A stretch of 64,000 nt of DNA, taken from positions 191,784 to 255,783 of the forward strand of contig NZ_JOEY01000022.1 of assembly GCF_000718165.1 (NCBI RefSeq). The letters run 5' to 3'. Position numbers and translations under genes: made by a program. Below are positions 21,724-30,780 of this stretch, piece by piece. This DNA is from Streptomyces fulvoviolaceus (GTDB taxonomy: Bacteria; Actinomycetota; Actinomycetes; Streptomycetales; Streptomycetaceae). The notes under the pieces were generated by a model. The model saw only the letters and a list, made by a program, of their open reading frames with translations, was not told the origin of the DNA and ran no database searches. Each line of letters opens with the position of its first letter. Within the stretch, counting starts at the first letter, position 1.

Positions 21724-21867
21724 GTGCGGGTCCTGTGAGCGGGTTCCGGCTGGGGGTACCTCCCAGGCCCTTGAGGCACTGGGGGAGGAACGGCCAGGCT
21801 GCGTCGGTGAAGCGCTCGCCGCGGGCGGACCGGTGTGACGGCCGAGGCCCTGAGTGGTTCAAGTATG

Positions 21868-21886
21868 CACGGTAAGGGTTACCTAA
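21868..21886 (-). promoter_or_regulatory. Candidate iron box (DmdR/IdeR type) before the GltB-like operon
   Basis: Read on the minus strand, the 19 bases begin TTAGGTAACCC and end TTACCGTG. They match the DtxR-family consensus (TTAGGTTAG ... CTAACCTAA) at 12 of 19 positions, with the left arm best conserved. The site lies about 145 bases upstream of the TTG start. A haem-handling protein in the operon makes iron control sensible, but the match is only moderate. Confidence 0.4.
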
Positions 21887-21967
21887 CTTCCCCGCAAGTA
21901 TGTGGCCTGCACGTATGCGCCCCGCCACAGTTGGAGAAGCGTCCTCGGGCGTCTACTGCGGAACGCT

Positions 21968-23110
21968 TCACTGCGCTGCCGCTTCGGGTTCGTCCGCCGC
22001 GGACGGGTGGACGTATCTGCCCTCGTTGAACGGGGTGAACCACGAACTGAAGGCGATGGGTGCGACCCCGAGCGCGGCACCCGCGGAGGCTTCGTCGATC
22101 CCGTCCGTCGAGTCGTCGTAGAGCCACTCGTGGTCCATGTCCTCATAGACGCTGTCGGCGAACGCGTCGAGGGCGGCCGACACCTCGTCGTCGAGAAGCT
22201 CGTACAGCTCCAGGGTCATGGTCGCCTGGCTCAGGAGGAACCTCAGGGCGAGTTCTTCGGCGACGCAGCTGAGCTGCTGGAAGCTCCCGTCGGTGAAGCG
22301 GGTGGTCATGGCGATCACCGTCACCAGGAAGCGGCGGGCGAAGTGGGCGTCGTACCGGAGTGCGTACCGGTCGGGAAGGCGCTCCAAGTGCCACAGGGGA
22401 CCCTCGCATTCCGCGACGCTGGCGTCCTCCTGGGTCAGAACCTGCACGTCTTCGAAGAGCTCGTCCACCAGGATGTCGGTCGCGTAGACCAAGGCGCCGG
22501 CGGCGAGTCTGGCGCTTTCCGGCGAGACGGCGAACTCGTCGTCGCCGTCTCCCCTCTCGTCGTCCCCGTCGCCGAGCACGCCGAACTTGGCCAGGGGGAA
22601 AGAGCGCAGTTCAGCCGCCAACCCCAGCATCTGACGGCGCACAGCCGCGGCTTTCGCCTCGGCGCCGTAACCCTCTTCGGTGTCTTCCGGCGCTGGGCTC
22701 TCGGCGTGCCTGGCCTTCCGGGCAGCAGGATCATCGGGCGGGACATCCGGGCCTTCGGCCGCGTCGAGGCTCCTCTTGGCCAGATCCTGGTGCAGCTCGA
22801 CCTCGCACCGCTCGATCGTCCAGTCGGCCAGCAGCTCGGATCGCTCCAGCAGTTCGTCCACGAGCGCCCGTACCGAGTCCTCGGCGAACTCCAGTGCCGG
22901 AGCGTCCACGATGACCTTCAGAAGCGCTCCGCCCGGGTGGACGGCCACGATGGTGTCCAGAAGACCGACTTCCACACCGTCGGGTCCCTCGACGGCCCGG
23001 ACGGAGTCGAATCCGTCCTCGATGAGCGCCACGGCCCCGGCGCGCTGAAGCGGGTCCATCTCCGGAGTGCCCTCCGGGATGCAGGTGTCCACAGTCACTA
23101 CGTACGTCAC
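21968..23110 (-). CDS. Acidic hypothetical protein
   Basis: About 380 residues from GTG 23110, chosen because sequence before it in the same frame loses the composition of the rest. It is acidic, with no signal peptide, membrane segment or recognisable catalytic motif. The N-terminal half contains VTVDTCIPEGTPEMDPLQRA and a short beta-rich domain. The middle carries a charged low-complexity stretch (ERGDGDDEFAVSPES). The C-terminal half is helical and acidic (LLDDEVSAALDAFADSVYED). I do not recognise the family. It ends 245 bases upstream of the GltB-like operon. Confidence 0.6.
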   Translation of the reverse strand: MTYVVTVDTCIPEGTPEMDPLQRAGAVALIEDGFDSVRAVEGPDGVEVGLLDTIVAVHPGGALLKVIVDAPALEFAEDSVRALVDELLERSELLADWTIERCEVELHQDLAKRSLDAAEGPDVPPDDPAARKARHAESPAPEDTEEGYGAEAKAAAVRRQMLGLAAELRSFPLAKFGVLGDGDDERGDGDDEFAVSPESARLAAGALVYATDILVDELFEDVQVLTQEDASVAECEGPLWHLERLPDRYALRYDAHFARRFLVTVIAMTTRFTDGSFQQLSCVAEELALRFLLSQATMTLELYELLDDEVSAALDAFADSVYEDMDHEWLYDDSTDGIDEASAGAALGVAPIAFSSWFTPFNEGRYVHPSAADEPEAAAQ

Positions 23111-23371
23111 GCGTCCGAGCCTGACAGGAAGGACCCACCCCGCGCCACAGAACGGACGTGTCCGTAAAGAGGGTTTGACCTGTGGACCTTCAAGGGCCCG
23201 GAGCGCGAGGTCGGCTGCTGCCGGGTGCACTGCTCAGGGACGTTGGTCGACCTGGTGACGGGTGGCCTGCCGCCGGTTGCGGTGTGGGGGCGGTGGCGAT
23301 CGCGACCTCCGGGCCGGAACGCCGGGCCGGGCGGAGGTCTGTGACCAGCGCGTCGGGCGCGTGCTGCCGGG

Positions 23372-23776
23372 TCAGGGGGTGGGAGTCCTGATCAGGCGCT
23401 CCGCCAGCGTGGCCGCGAACTCCTCGGCCCGGGCCAGCTGGGTACGCAGATCCTCGACCCGCTGCTGGACGGCCTGTTCGAAGCCGCGGATCCGCTCCAG
23501 CAGTTCCTCGCGTTCGTCGGGCGGCAGTTCCTCACCGGAGTCGAGCCGGTCGGTGGTGTCGAGCAGGGCGCGCATCTCGTCGAGGGTGAAGCCGAGCGGC
23601 TTCATACGGCGGATGACCATCAGGCGGGCGACGTCGGACTCGGTGTAGAGGCGGAAACCGCCCTGCGAGCGGGCGGAGGGGATGACGAGGCCGGTGTCCT
23701 CGTAGTGCCGGATGGTGCGCAGCGACAGCTCGGTCCGTGCGGCGACCTCGCCGATCTGCATGTGCTCGCTGCTCAC
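23372..23776 (-). CDS. MerR family transcriptional regulator
   Basis: A 134-residue MerR protein: the N-terminal winged helix begins MQIGEVAARTELSLRTIRHY and continues to VIRRMKPLGFTLDEMRALLD, and a long coiled coil follows (about 75-125, LLERIRGFEQAVQQRVEDLR). There is no C-terminal effector domain and no cysteine cluster, so it is not a classical metal sensor. I chose GTG 23776 because GAGGAAGG lies 8 bases upstream; ATG 23794 in the same frame has no site. It faces away from the SulP transporter, with a good palindrome in between. Confidence 0.85.
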   Translation of the reverse strand: MSSEHMQIGEVAARTELSLRTIRHYEDTGLVIPSARSQGGFRLYTESDVARLMVIRRMKPLGFTLDEMRALLDTTDRLDSGEELPPDEREELLERIRGFEQAVQQRVEDLRTQLARAEEFAATLAERLIRTPTP

Positions 23777-23829
23777 GCGGGGTGCCTTCCTCATCTCTCG
23801 CTGCGGCCGCGGGCGGCCGGCGTGCCGAT

Positions 23830-23853
23830 CTCTACTCTAACGTTAGGGTAGAG
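23830..23853. promoter_or_regulatory. MerR-type palindromic operator
   Basis: A 24-bp palindrome with outer arms CTCTAC / GTAGAG around an inner CTAACGTTAG, with a single mismatched pair. Long palindromes like this sit between the -35 and -10 elements of MerR-controlled promoters. It lies 54 bases upstream of the MerR start and about 260 bases from the SulP start, so autoregulation is the surest target. Confidence 0.65.
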
Positions 23854-24115
23854 TTACGTCGGTGTTGGACAGGCTGCCCTGTCGCGCCCGTTCCCATGGT
23901 GCGGGATGCCGTCCCGTGACCGACAGCCGTGTCGGGGCCGACGAAGCCCCCGGCGAAGACCGTGGTCCGCAGGAGAGAGCGTGCGCATGTCCGTGATGCC
24001 CGGCGCCGCTGCCTGTCCGCCGTGACCCTTCGCCCCCGAGCAGCGTCCGATTCCCTCGCGGGTCGCCCGGCTGCCGCCCCCTGACTTCGGTCCGCGCCGG
24101 TCGCGGACCTCATGG

Positions 24116-25705
24116 ATGGCCGCCCCGGCCCTCTGTTCCTTCCTGCGCGCCCGCCGTGATGCCGGGTGGGCCCGAGCACGACAGGTTCCTCTCGCCTTGT
24201 CCTCCTCCGCACTGTCCCCGGCCGCCTGGCTGCGCGGCTCCCGACGCCCGTCCTGGCTGTCCGACCCGAAGGTGCTGCGCACCGAGGTGCTGGCCGGCCT
24301 CGTGGTCGCCCTCGCCCTGATCCCTGAGGCGATCTCGTTCTCGATCATCGCCGGCGTCGACCCGGCCATCGGCCTGTTCGCCTCGTTCACGATGGCCGTC
24401 ACCATCGCGATCGTCGGCGGCCGCCCGGCCATGATCTCCGCGGCCACCGGTGCCGTCGCCCTGGTCATCGCCCCGCTGAATCGCGAGCACGGCTTCGGCT
24501 ACCTGGTCGCGGCCGTGATCCTGGCCGGCGTGTTCCAGATCGTCCTCGGCGCGCTCGGGGTGGCCAAGCTGATGCGGTTCGTGCCGCGCAGCGTGATGGT
24601 CGGCTTCGTCAACTCCCTCGCCATCCTCATCTTCATGGCGCAGGTACCGGAGATGACGGACGTGCCCTGGCCGGTGTATCCGATGATCGCCGCAGGTCTG
24701 GCACTGATGGTGTTCTTCCCGAGGGTCACCAAGGTGATCCCGGCGCCGCTGGTGTCCATCGTCATCCTCACCGTCATCACCCTCGCGGCCGGCATCGCGG
24801 TCCCGACCGTGGGCGACAAGGGTGACCTGCCGTCCGCGCTGCCCGTGCCGGGCCTGCCGGACGTACCGTTCACCCTGGACACCCTCACCACCATCGCCCC
24901 GTACGCGCTCGCCATGGCCCTGGTCGGTCTGATGGAGTCGCTGATGACGGCCAAGCTGGTCGACGAGATCACCGACACCCACTCCTCCAAGACCCGCGAA
25001 TCCGTCGGCCAGGGCGTCGCCAACATCGTCACCGGCTTCTTCGGCGGCATGGGCGGCTGCGCCATGATCGGCCAGACGATGATCAACGTACGGGTCTCCG
25101 GGGCCCGCACCCGCCTGTCGACGTTCCTGGCGGGCGCGCTCCTGATGGTGCTGTGCATCGTCTTCGGGCCGGTCGTCTCCGACATCCCCATGGCCGCCCT
25201 GGTCGCGGTGATGGTCATGGTGTCGTTCGCGACCTTCGACTGGCATTCCATCGCCCCGAAGACGCTGAAGCGGATGCCGGCCGGGGAGATCACCGTCATG
25301 GTGATCACCGTCGCGTGTGTGGTCGCCACCCACAACCTCGCCATCGGAGTCGTCGTCGGCTCGATCACCGCGATGGTCATCTTCGCCAAGCGCGTCGCCC
25401 ACCTCGCCGAGGTCACCGCCGTCACCGACCCCGACGGCACCACGGTCGTCTACCGGGTCACGGGCGAGCTGTTCTTCGCCTCCTCCAACGACCTCGTCGG
25501 CCAGTTCAGCTACGCCACCGACCCCGACAAGGTCGTCATCGACCTGTCCGCCGCCCATATCTGGGACGCCTCCTCGGTCGCCGCTCTGGACGCCATCGAG
25601 ACCAAGTACGCCCAGCGCGGCAGGACCGTCGAGATCATCGGCCTGAACCAGCCCAGCGCCCGGATCCACGAGACGCTCAGCGGCGAACTCGCCGGCGGCC
25701 ACTGA
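24116..25705 (+). CDS. SulP family anion transporter with STAS domain
   Basis: A 529-residue permease. About ten to twelve hydrophobic segments run from about 60 to 430, starting LRTEVLAGLVVALALIPEAI, the SulP signature region, and including FFGGMGGCAMIGQT. A cytoplasmic STAS domain follows at about 440-525 (TGELFFASSNDLVGQF; VIDLSAAHIWDASSVAALD), with the conserved D-A-S-S-V loop. SulP proteins move sulfate, bicarbonate or related anions; the substrate is not clear here. ATG 24116 has no strong ribosome site, and the first 45 residues are poorly conserved in style, so the true start may be downstream. It is divergent from the MerR gene. Confidence 0.9.
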   Translation: MAAPALCSFLRARRDAGWARARQVPLALSSSALSPAAWLRGSRRPSWLSDPKVLRTEVLAGLVVALALIPEAISFSIIAGVDPAIGLFASFTMAVTIAIVGGRPAMISAATGAVALVIAPLNREHGFGYLVAAVILAGVFQIVLGALGVAKLMRFVPRSVMVGFVNSLAILIFMAQVPEMTDVPWPVYPMIAAGLALMVFFPRVTKVIPAPLVSIVILTVITLAAGIAVPTVGDKGDLPSALPVPGLPDVPFTLDTLTTIAPYALAMALVGLMESLMTAKLVDEITDTHSSKTRESVGQGVANIVTGFFGGMGGCAMIGQTMINVRVSGARTRLSTFLAGALLMVLCIVFGPVVSDIPMAALVAVMVMVSFATFDWHSIAPKTLKRMPAGEITVMVITVACVVATHNLAIGVVVGSITAMVIFAKRVAHLAEVTAVTDPDGTTVVYRVTGELFFASSNDLVGQFSYATDPDKVVIDLSAAHIWDASSVAALDAIETKYAQRGRTVEIIGLNQPSARIHETLSGELAGGH

Positions 25706-25725
25706 CCGGCGTACACGCACGACCT

Positions 25726-25757
25726 AGGGCCGCGGAGACACCACTCCCCGCGGCCCT
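25726..25757 (+). terminator. Hairpin downstream of the SulP gene
   Basis: AGGGCCGCGG and CCGCGGCCCT form a 10-bp perfect stem around a 12-base loop, 21 bases after the stop codon. The tract after it is C/T-rich rather than a clear T run. Confidence 0.55.
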
Positions 25758-26150
25758 CTCCCCTTCCCGCACCGGATCCCGCCGGACCCCGTGGAGCGCA
25801 AGCTCCATGTGCTACCGCCGGAACCGCAGAGAGTTCGCCGTCGCTCTACGCCCGACGCAGCAAGTCGGCGAATGCGGCCGCCAGGCGGTTCAGGCCGGTG
25901 ATCTCGACGGACGCCGGGAATCGGGGTCCGCCACGACCTGACGACGCGGGAGAACCGCCGCCTGTCCGTGGTCGCCCATCGCGACGGCCAGCGGACGATC
26001 AGCGCCTACCGCAAGGACGGCCCGGACGCGTGCTCTCGTGCGGCTCCGAACTCGGCGAGTGGTTCTGCCGCCAGGCCATGCAGGCCCGGCGCCTCGACGA
26101 GGCGCGGGGCGGGAGCAGTTGGGCCGACGGCCTCGAGTCCACCCGCTGAC
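25758..26150. other. Gene-poor stretch
   Basis: About 390 bases between the SulP hairpin and the convergent Rv1733c-like gene. Short open frames exist on both strands but none has a ribosome site, a domain or a consistent codon pattern. I see nothing I can call; decayed coding sequence is possible. Confidence 0.4.
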
Positions 26151-26732
26151 TCAGCCCGTCCTCCACCCCCGCCGGGTGTCGATCCGCTCCCACTCCGCAG
26201 CCCACTGCGCCAGACGCCGCTGTTCCAGCCTCAGCCGTACGACCCAGCCGGCGCCCAGCACCGCCCCACCCGCACCCACCGCCGCCAGCACGCCACCTGC
26301 GACCGCGTGCAGCCGGGTCTCCCCGTCGGTCAGGGGCTCCGCCGTGATGTGGCCGTTCGCGTCCGCCCACACGGTGACCGTGCTCCCGGCCCGGGTCCCG
26401 GACGGCACCCTGGCTTCGTCCGTGTACGTCGAACCGTCCGGCTCAGTCCAGCGCACCGTGGCCCACATCCGGTAATCGGTCGTCGCACGCGCGGGCACGC
26501 GGTCCTTGTCGTCCTCGACGCGCACAGCCGAGACCTCATGCACCTGCGCCCGCTGCCGCTCGGCCGCCGCCTCGACCGCGTCCGCCGTCGCCAGGCCCAC
26601 GAGCAGGCCGCCGACCAGAGCGAACACCCACCCGGCGAGGACGATCCACGCCTCGACGAGGTCGCTGCGCCGCCGCAGCGGATTGCTCCGCCACCGCCAC
26701 AGGCGCACCCTCCGACACTGTGACGCCGCCAT
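26151..26732 (-). CDS. Rv1733c-like two-helix membrane protein
   Basis: A 193-residue protein of the type common in Streptomyces and similar to Mycobacterium Rv1733c. A basic N-terminus (RRVRLWRWRSNPLRRRSDLV) precedes a first transmembrane helix (WIVLAGWVFALVGGLLVGLA). An extracytoplasmic domain with VRWTEPDGSTYTDEARVPSG and GSTVTVWADANG follows, then a second helix (GVLAAVGAGGAVLGAGWVV) and a short cytoplasmic tail. The function of the family is unknown; Rv1733c belongs to the dormancy regulon. ATG 26732 has AGGGGG 9 bases upstream. A broken CBS-domain gene is divergent from it. Confidence 0.8.
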   Translation of the reverse strand: MAASQCRRVRLWRWRSNPLRRRSDLVEAWIVLAGWVFALVGGLLVGLATADAVEAAAERQRAQVHEVSAVRVEDDKDRVPARATTDYRMWATVRWTEPDGSTYTDEARVPSGTRAGSTVTVWADANGHITAEPLTDGETRLHAVAGGVLAAVGAGGAVLGAGWVVRLRLEQRRLAQWAAEWERIDTRRGWRTG

Positions 26733-26885
26733 CGGCCGACACCCCCTAGTGAGCACCGGGAGCACACCTTCCAGTGTGCTCCCGGCGGAACGCGCCGCGT
26801 ATGGTTCGCGTCGACGTTCTGGGCCTCGGCCCTCGCGGGTACGACGCCGGCCACAGGTACGTTTCCCGCAGCCGAGGAGCCCGCC

Positions 26886-27387
26886 GTGCGCGCCCGTGAC
26901 CTGGCGGTCGGATACGAGACGGTGAGCGTCGACAGCGATGCGCTGGACGCGGCCCGGCTGATGGCCGAGCACCGGTCGCCGGGCTGGCTCGTGCCGGACG
27001 AAACGGGGTAAGCCGAAGGCGATCCTGCCCGCTTCCCAGATGGTCAAGGTGCTGGTGCCCGCGTACCTCGTCGAGGACCCGACGCTTGCCGCGGTCGTCG
27101 ACGAGAAGCACGCCGACCGGCTGTGCGAGGCGCCGGCGGGCCGCAGCGTGGGGGACTGCCTGCCCGGCAAGGCCGAGCCCCCGCCGATCGCCGACCCCGA
27201 CGACACCGCGCTGGAGGTGGCCGCGCTGATGGCCCGGGTCCGCAGCCCGCTGGTGGCGCCGGCGCAGAAGGACAAGTCCGGGCCGGGAGGGCGGGAGAAA
27301 GGGCGCACACACCTGCTCGGCGTGATCACCACCTCGCACCAGCTGCATGAGCTGCTCGGTGCCACGGGGCCGTCGAATCCGGCCTGA
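26886..27387 (+). pseudogene. CBS-domain protein, frameshifted
   Basis: From GTG 26886 the frame reads a CBS repeat (VSVDSDALDAARLMAEHRSP, GWLVPDETG) and stops at TAA 27009-27011. The +1 frame continues the same domain without a gap (KPKAILPASQMVKVLVPAYL, then VEDPTLAAVVDEKHAD) and carries a second CBS-like half (PPIADPDDTALEVAALMARV ... HLLGVITTSHQLHELLG) to TGA 27387. One single-base change near 27000-27010 would restore a 167-residue protein. CBS pairs bind adenosyl ligands; such small proteins often precede SLC13-type permeases, but none follows here. A sequencing error is possible. Confidence 0.75.
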
Positions 27388-27415
27388 CCGGCTGCCGGCG
27401 CCGCGCGTGCAGGGG

Positions 27416-27724
27416 CTACCCCGGGCCGGAAGCCCGAAGGATCCCGCGCGCGGCACGACTCGCTGTCGATCCGTCGGCCCAGGCTCTCCAGTACCGGCAT
27501 GCCGTACCGCAGGACCGCCGGGCCCCCTGTTCGAGACGGTGCCACAGCAGGGGATCGGCGGCCAGGACCCGCGGGTCCAGCTCCACCCGGCCGCCGGACG
27601 TGTCGCTCAGCACCAGCCGCTGCGCGGCCCCCTCGGCCATCCGCACGGCAACCAGACGGTCGGTCCGCACCCCGCGTTGGGTCAGCAGCCCGCGAGCGTC
27701 GAGCCCGCCGTCGGCCGCGCTCAC
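27416..27724 (-). CDS. Small hypothetical protein
   Basis: A 102-residue frame from GTG 27724. It reads LVLSDTSGGRVELDPRVLAA and DPLLWHRLEQGARRSCGTAC, then a basic helical tail. The composition and third-position GC fit a real Streptomyces gene, but there is no domain or membrane segment that I recognise. It lies between the broken CBS gene and the epimerase, on the opposite strand from both. Confidence 0.45.
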   Translation of the reverse strand: MSAADGGLDARGLLTQRGVRTDRLVAVRMAEGAAQRLVLSDTSGGRVELDPRVLAADPLLWHRLEQGARRSCGTACRYWRAWADGSTASRAARGILRASGPG

Positions 27725-27800
27725 CCTCGACGTCTTACGGAGTGATGACGTGCCGGGCGGGTCACGGGGTCCGGCACGGTCGCGGACCTAGCGTGGCGGT

Positions 27801-28802
27801 ATGCGTGTACTGGTCACCGGCGGTGCCGGGTTCATCGGGTCCCATGTCGTCGACGCGTTGCAGGCTCACGGGCACGAACCCGTCGTGTACGACGTACGGG
27901 AGAACCCGGCCGCCGACGTGCGCGACCCCGTGGCCGTCGCCCGAGCGCTGGCCGGCGTCGACGCCGTCTGTCACCAGGCGGCGATGGTCGGGCTCGGCGA
28001 CGGGGTCGCCGACGCGGCGGAGTACGTCTCCCGCAACGACCTCGGCACCGCCGTTCTGCTGGCCGCCATGGCCGAAGCGGGCGTACGGCGGCTCGTCCTG
28101 GCCGGGTCGATGGTCGTGTACGGGGAGGGCCGGTACGAGTGTCCGCGGCACGGGGTGGTGCGGCCGGGGCCCCGGGACGTCGCGGATCTGGACGCGGGCC
28201 GGTTCGAACCGGCCTGCCCGGTGTGCGGGACGGAGCTCTCCCCCGGGCTGGTCGGCGAGGACGCTCCCGCCGATCCCCGCAACGTGTACGCCACGACCAA
28301 GCTCGCGCAGGAGCACCTGGCGGCCGCCTGGGCCAGGGTGACGGACGGGCAGGCCGTGTCGCTGCGCTACCACAACGTGTACGGACCCCGGATGCCCCGC
28401 GACACCCCGTACGCCGGCGTCGCCTCCTTCTTCCGCTCCGCGCTGGCCCGGGGCGAGGCCCCGCGGGTCTTCGAGGACGGGCGGCAGCGGCGGGACTTCG
28501 TCCACGTACGGGACGTGGCCGCCGCCAACGTGACCGCGCTGGAGGCCGGGACACGTGGTGGTGCGCTGACGGCCTACAACACCGGCAGCGGTGAACCGCA
28601 CACCGTCGGCGAGATGGCCCGCGCGCTGGCCGCCGCGCACGGCGGGCCCGAGCCCCTCGTCACCGGCGAGTACCGGCTGGGCGACGTCCGGCACATCACC
28701 GCGGACTCCGCACGGCTGCGGGCCGAGCTGGGCTGGAAGCCGCAGGTCGGTTTCGAGGAGGGCATGGCGGAATTCGCGCGGGCCGGAATCCAGGGCGCAT
28801 AG
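27801..28802 (+). CDS. NAD-dependent epimerase/dehydratase (extended SDR)
   Basis: A 333-residue extended SDR. The Rossmann motif is VLVTGGAGFIGSHVVDAL at the N-terminus. The catalytic triad is visible as Ser in LAGSMVVYGEG and Tyr/Lys in VYATTK. The C-terminal half carries HNVYGPRMP and RRDFVHVRDVA, as in UDP-sugar 4-epimerases. Between the catalytic Ser and Tyr an insert with YECPRHG and ACPVCG could bind a metal ion. The likely substrate is a nucleotide sugar. It stands at the head of a block of envelope and glycosyl genes, divergent from the small hypothetical gene and convergent with the sensor kinase. Confidence 0.88.
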   Translation: MRVLVTGGAGFIGSHVVDALQAHGHEPVVYDVRENPAADVRDPVAVARALAGVDAVCHQAAMVGLGDGVADAAEYVSRNDLGTAVLLAAMAEAGVRRLVLAGSMVVYGEGRYECPRHGVVRPGPRDVADLDAGRFEPACPVCGTELSPGLVGEDAPADPRNVYATTKLAQEHLAAAWARVTDGQAVSLRYHNVYGPRMPRDTPYAGVASFFRSALARGEAPRVFEDGRQRRDFVHVRDVAAANVTALEAGTRGGALTAYNTGSGEPHTVGEMARALAAAHGGPEPLVTGEYRLGDVRHITADSARLRAELGWKPQVGFEEGMAEFARAGIQGA

Positions 28803-28839
28803 GGCCCCGGGGGGACCGGACCGGTGGTGTTGCCCGCCT

Positions 28840-29958
28840 TCAGGAAGCGGCGGCGGGCAGCACCACCTCGAAGCGGCAACCGCCGGGGATGTTGCGTACG
28901 GTGGCCCGCCCGTGGTGGGCCTCCACGATCCCCCGCACGATGGCGAGGCCCAGCCCCGCGCCTGCCGGTGGTGTCCGGGCGTGGGTGCCGCGCCAGCCGG
29001 TGTCGAAGACGCGCGGCAGGTCCTCTTCGGGAATGCCGCCGCAGCCGTCCGTCACCGACACCACCACGCCCTCCGGCGAGCGCTCGGCGGCGACCGCGAC
29101 CGTGCCGTCGGCGGGGGTCCGGCGGATCGCGTTGACCAGCAGGTTTCCGAGGACCCGGCTCATCTCCTTGCCGTCGACCTCGACCGGGACCGCCGCCACC
29201 CGGTCGCCGACCAGCCGCACACCGTACTCGCGGGCGAGCGGGTCGACGCCCGCGAGCGCGTCGCCGATCAGGTCGTACAGCGAGATCCGGGTGCAGCTCA
29301 GGGGCAGGGTTCCCGCGTGGATGCGGGAGAGCTCGAAGAGGTCTCCGACCATGTCGTTGAGGCGCTCGACCTCGGTGCGGATCTGCCTGAGGTAGCGGTC
29401 GGGGTCGGTGGCGACGCCGTCCTCCAGCGCCTCGGACATGGCGCGCAGACCGGCGAGCGGGGTGCGCAGGTCGTGGGAGATCCAGGCGACGAGTTCGCGA
29501 CGGGAGGTCTCCAACGCGCGTTCGCGGTCGCGGGATTCGGCGAGCTTCGCGCTGGTGGCCGCCAACTCGTCGCTGAGCGCCTGCAGTTCGGCGGTGGCCG
29601 GGCCGTCGGGGGCCGTGAAAGCGCCTCCGTCGCCGAACGAGCGGGCGGCGACGGCGAGTTCGCGGCTGCGGGCGACGACCCAGCGGCCCAGCAGCAGTGC
29701 GATGGCCAGGGAGACCACGGCGGCCATCGCGACGACCGTCGTCACGACACTCAGGTCGTGTCCGGACAGGAACATCGCCTGCGCCACGGCCAGCGTGCCG
29801 GCGAGCATCGCGGTGACAGCGACCGCGGCCACCACGGTCAGGGACACGGTGAGCGAGCGGCGGCGCAGCAGCCACAGTGCGGCGGCCCCGAGGAGTCCGG
29901 CCGCGACCGCGCCGAGGAAGGCGAACAGGGCGATGAGCAGGGTGTCGCGCACCTTCAC
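28840..29958 (-). CDS. Two-component sensor histidine kinase
   Basis: A 372-residue kinase. Three or four N-terminal transmembrane helices ([20 protein letters not shown] first) are followed by a HAMP-like linker at about 120-150. The H box is [20 protein letters not shown] with the phosphorylated His, the N box [18 protein letters not shown], and the G boxes [20 protein letters not shown] and [10 protein letters not shown]. There is almost no extracytoplasmic domain, so it probably senses a membrane signal. The GTG start overlaps the stop of the response regulator gene by 4 bases, so the pair is translationally coupled. Confidence 0.92.
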   Translation of the reverse strand: MKVRDTLLIALFAFLGAVAAGLLGAAALWLLRRRSLTVSLTVVAAVAVTAMLAGTLAVAQAMFLSGHDLSVVTTVVAMAAVVSLAIALLLGRWVVARSRELAVAARSFGDGGAFTAPDGPATAELQALSDELAATSAKLAESRDRERALETSRRELVAWISHDLRTPLAGLRAMSEALEDGVATDPDRYLRQIRTEVERLNDMVGDLFELSRIHAGTLPLSCTRISLYDLIGDALAGVDPLAREYGVRLVGDRVAAVPVEVDGKEMSRVLGNLLVNAIRRTPADGTVAVAAERSPEGVVVSVTDGCGGIPEEDLPRVFDTGWRGTHARTPPAGAGLGLAIVRGIVEAHHGRATVRNIPGGCRFEVVLPAAAS

Positions 29959-30677
29959 TCCCCTCCCGGACCGAAGCGGTAGCCCACGCCCCACACCGTC
30001 TGGATCAGGCGCGGCCGGGCCGGATCGTCCTCGACCTTGCCGCGCAGCCGGCGCACGTGGACGGTGACGGTGGACAGGTCGCCGAAGTCCCAGCCCCACA
30101 CCTGGTGCATCAGGTCCTCGCGGCCGTACACCCGTCCCGGGTTCCGCAGGAAGAAGGCGAGCAGGTCGAACTCGCGGAGGGTGAGGGCGAGTTCCGTGCC
30201 GTTCTTGGTGGCACGGCGGGCAACGGGATCCACGGCCAGACCGGCCGCGCTCAGCAGGCGGGTGCCGGTGGCGGGCCCGGTGCGGCGCAGCACCGACTCC
30301 ACCCGCAGGACGAGTTCGCGCGGGCTGAAGGGCTTGGTGACGTAGTCGTCGGCCCCGACCTCCAGGCCGAGGATGCGGTCGTCCTCGTCGCCGCGCGCGG
30401 TGAGCATGATGACCGGGACCGGTCCGTGGTCGCGCATCCGGCGGCACACCTCCAGGCCGTCCATGCCGGGCAGCATCAGGTCCAGCACCACCAGGTCCGG
30501 CCAGTGCACGGCGGCCCTGGTCAGGGCCGTGGGGCCGTCGTCGGCCCGGTCGACGGTGTATCCGGCCCGGTCCAGGTATCCGGCGACGACCTCCGCGACC
30601 GTGGGGTCGTCGTCGACGACCAGGACCCGGGCGGCTCCGGCCTGCGAGGACTCGGAGGACTCGTACGGCTGCTGCAT
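29955..30677 (-). CDS. OmpR/PhoB-family response regulator
   Basis: A 240-residue regulator. The receiver domain at about 16-130 has the acidic pair in [12 protein letters not shown], the phospho-acceptor Asp in [14 protein letters not shown], Thr in MLTARG and Lys in [11 protein letters not shown]. The winged helix at about 145-237 includes [20 protein letters not shown] and ends [14 protein letters not shown]. It partners the kinase downstream. The divergent glycosyltransferase operon starts 103 bases away and is a natural target. Confidence 0.93.
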   Translation of the reverse strand: MQQPYESSESSQAGAARVLVVDDDPTVAEVVAGYLDRAGYTVDRADDGPTALTRAAVHWPDLVVLDLMLPGMDGLEVCRRMRDHGPVPVIMLTARGDEDDRILGLEVGADDYVTKPFSPRELVLRVESVLRRTGPATGTRLLSAAGLAVDPVARRATKNGTELALTLREFDLLAFFLRNPGRVYGREDLMHQVWGWDFGDLSTVTVHVRRLRGKVEDDPARPRLIQTVWGVGYRFGPGGE

Positions 30678-30780
30678 GCGTCCAGCGTCGCACCGCGCTG
30701 CCCGCGGTGGCCCCCACGGCCCTCGACGTCCCTGTTTCGTAAGGAGCTGGAGTCCGGTATATCCCGTTCGCGTTCGTAGG

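Noticed and set aside
23111..23371. Short Cys-containing plus-strand peptide between the hypothetical gene and merR
   Set aside because: The frame has no start with a ribosome site and no recognised family.
25898..26149. Small plus-strand gene after the SulP transporter
   Set aside because: No ribosome site, no recognisable motif and mixed codon pattern; probably noise or decayed sequence.
28195..28215. tRNA T-loop-like GGTTCGAACC
   Set aside because: It lies inside the epimerase coding sequence (A-G-R-F-E-P), and no acceptor stem or anticodon arm can be built around it.
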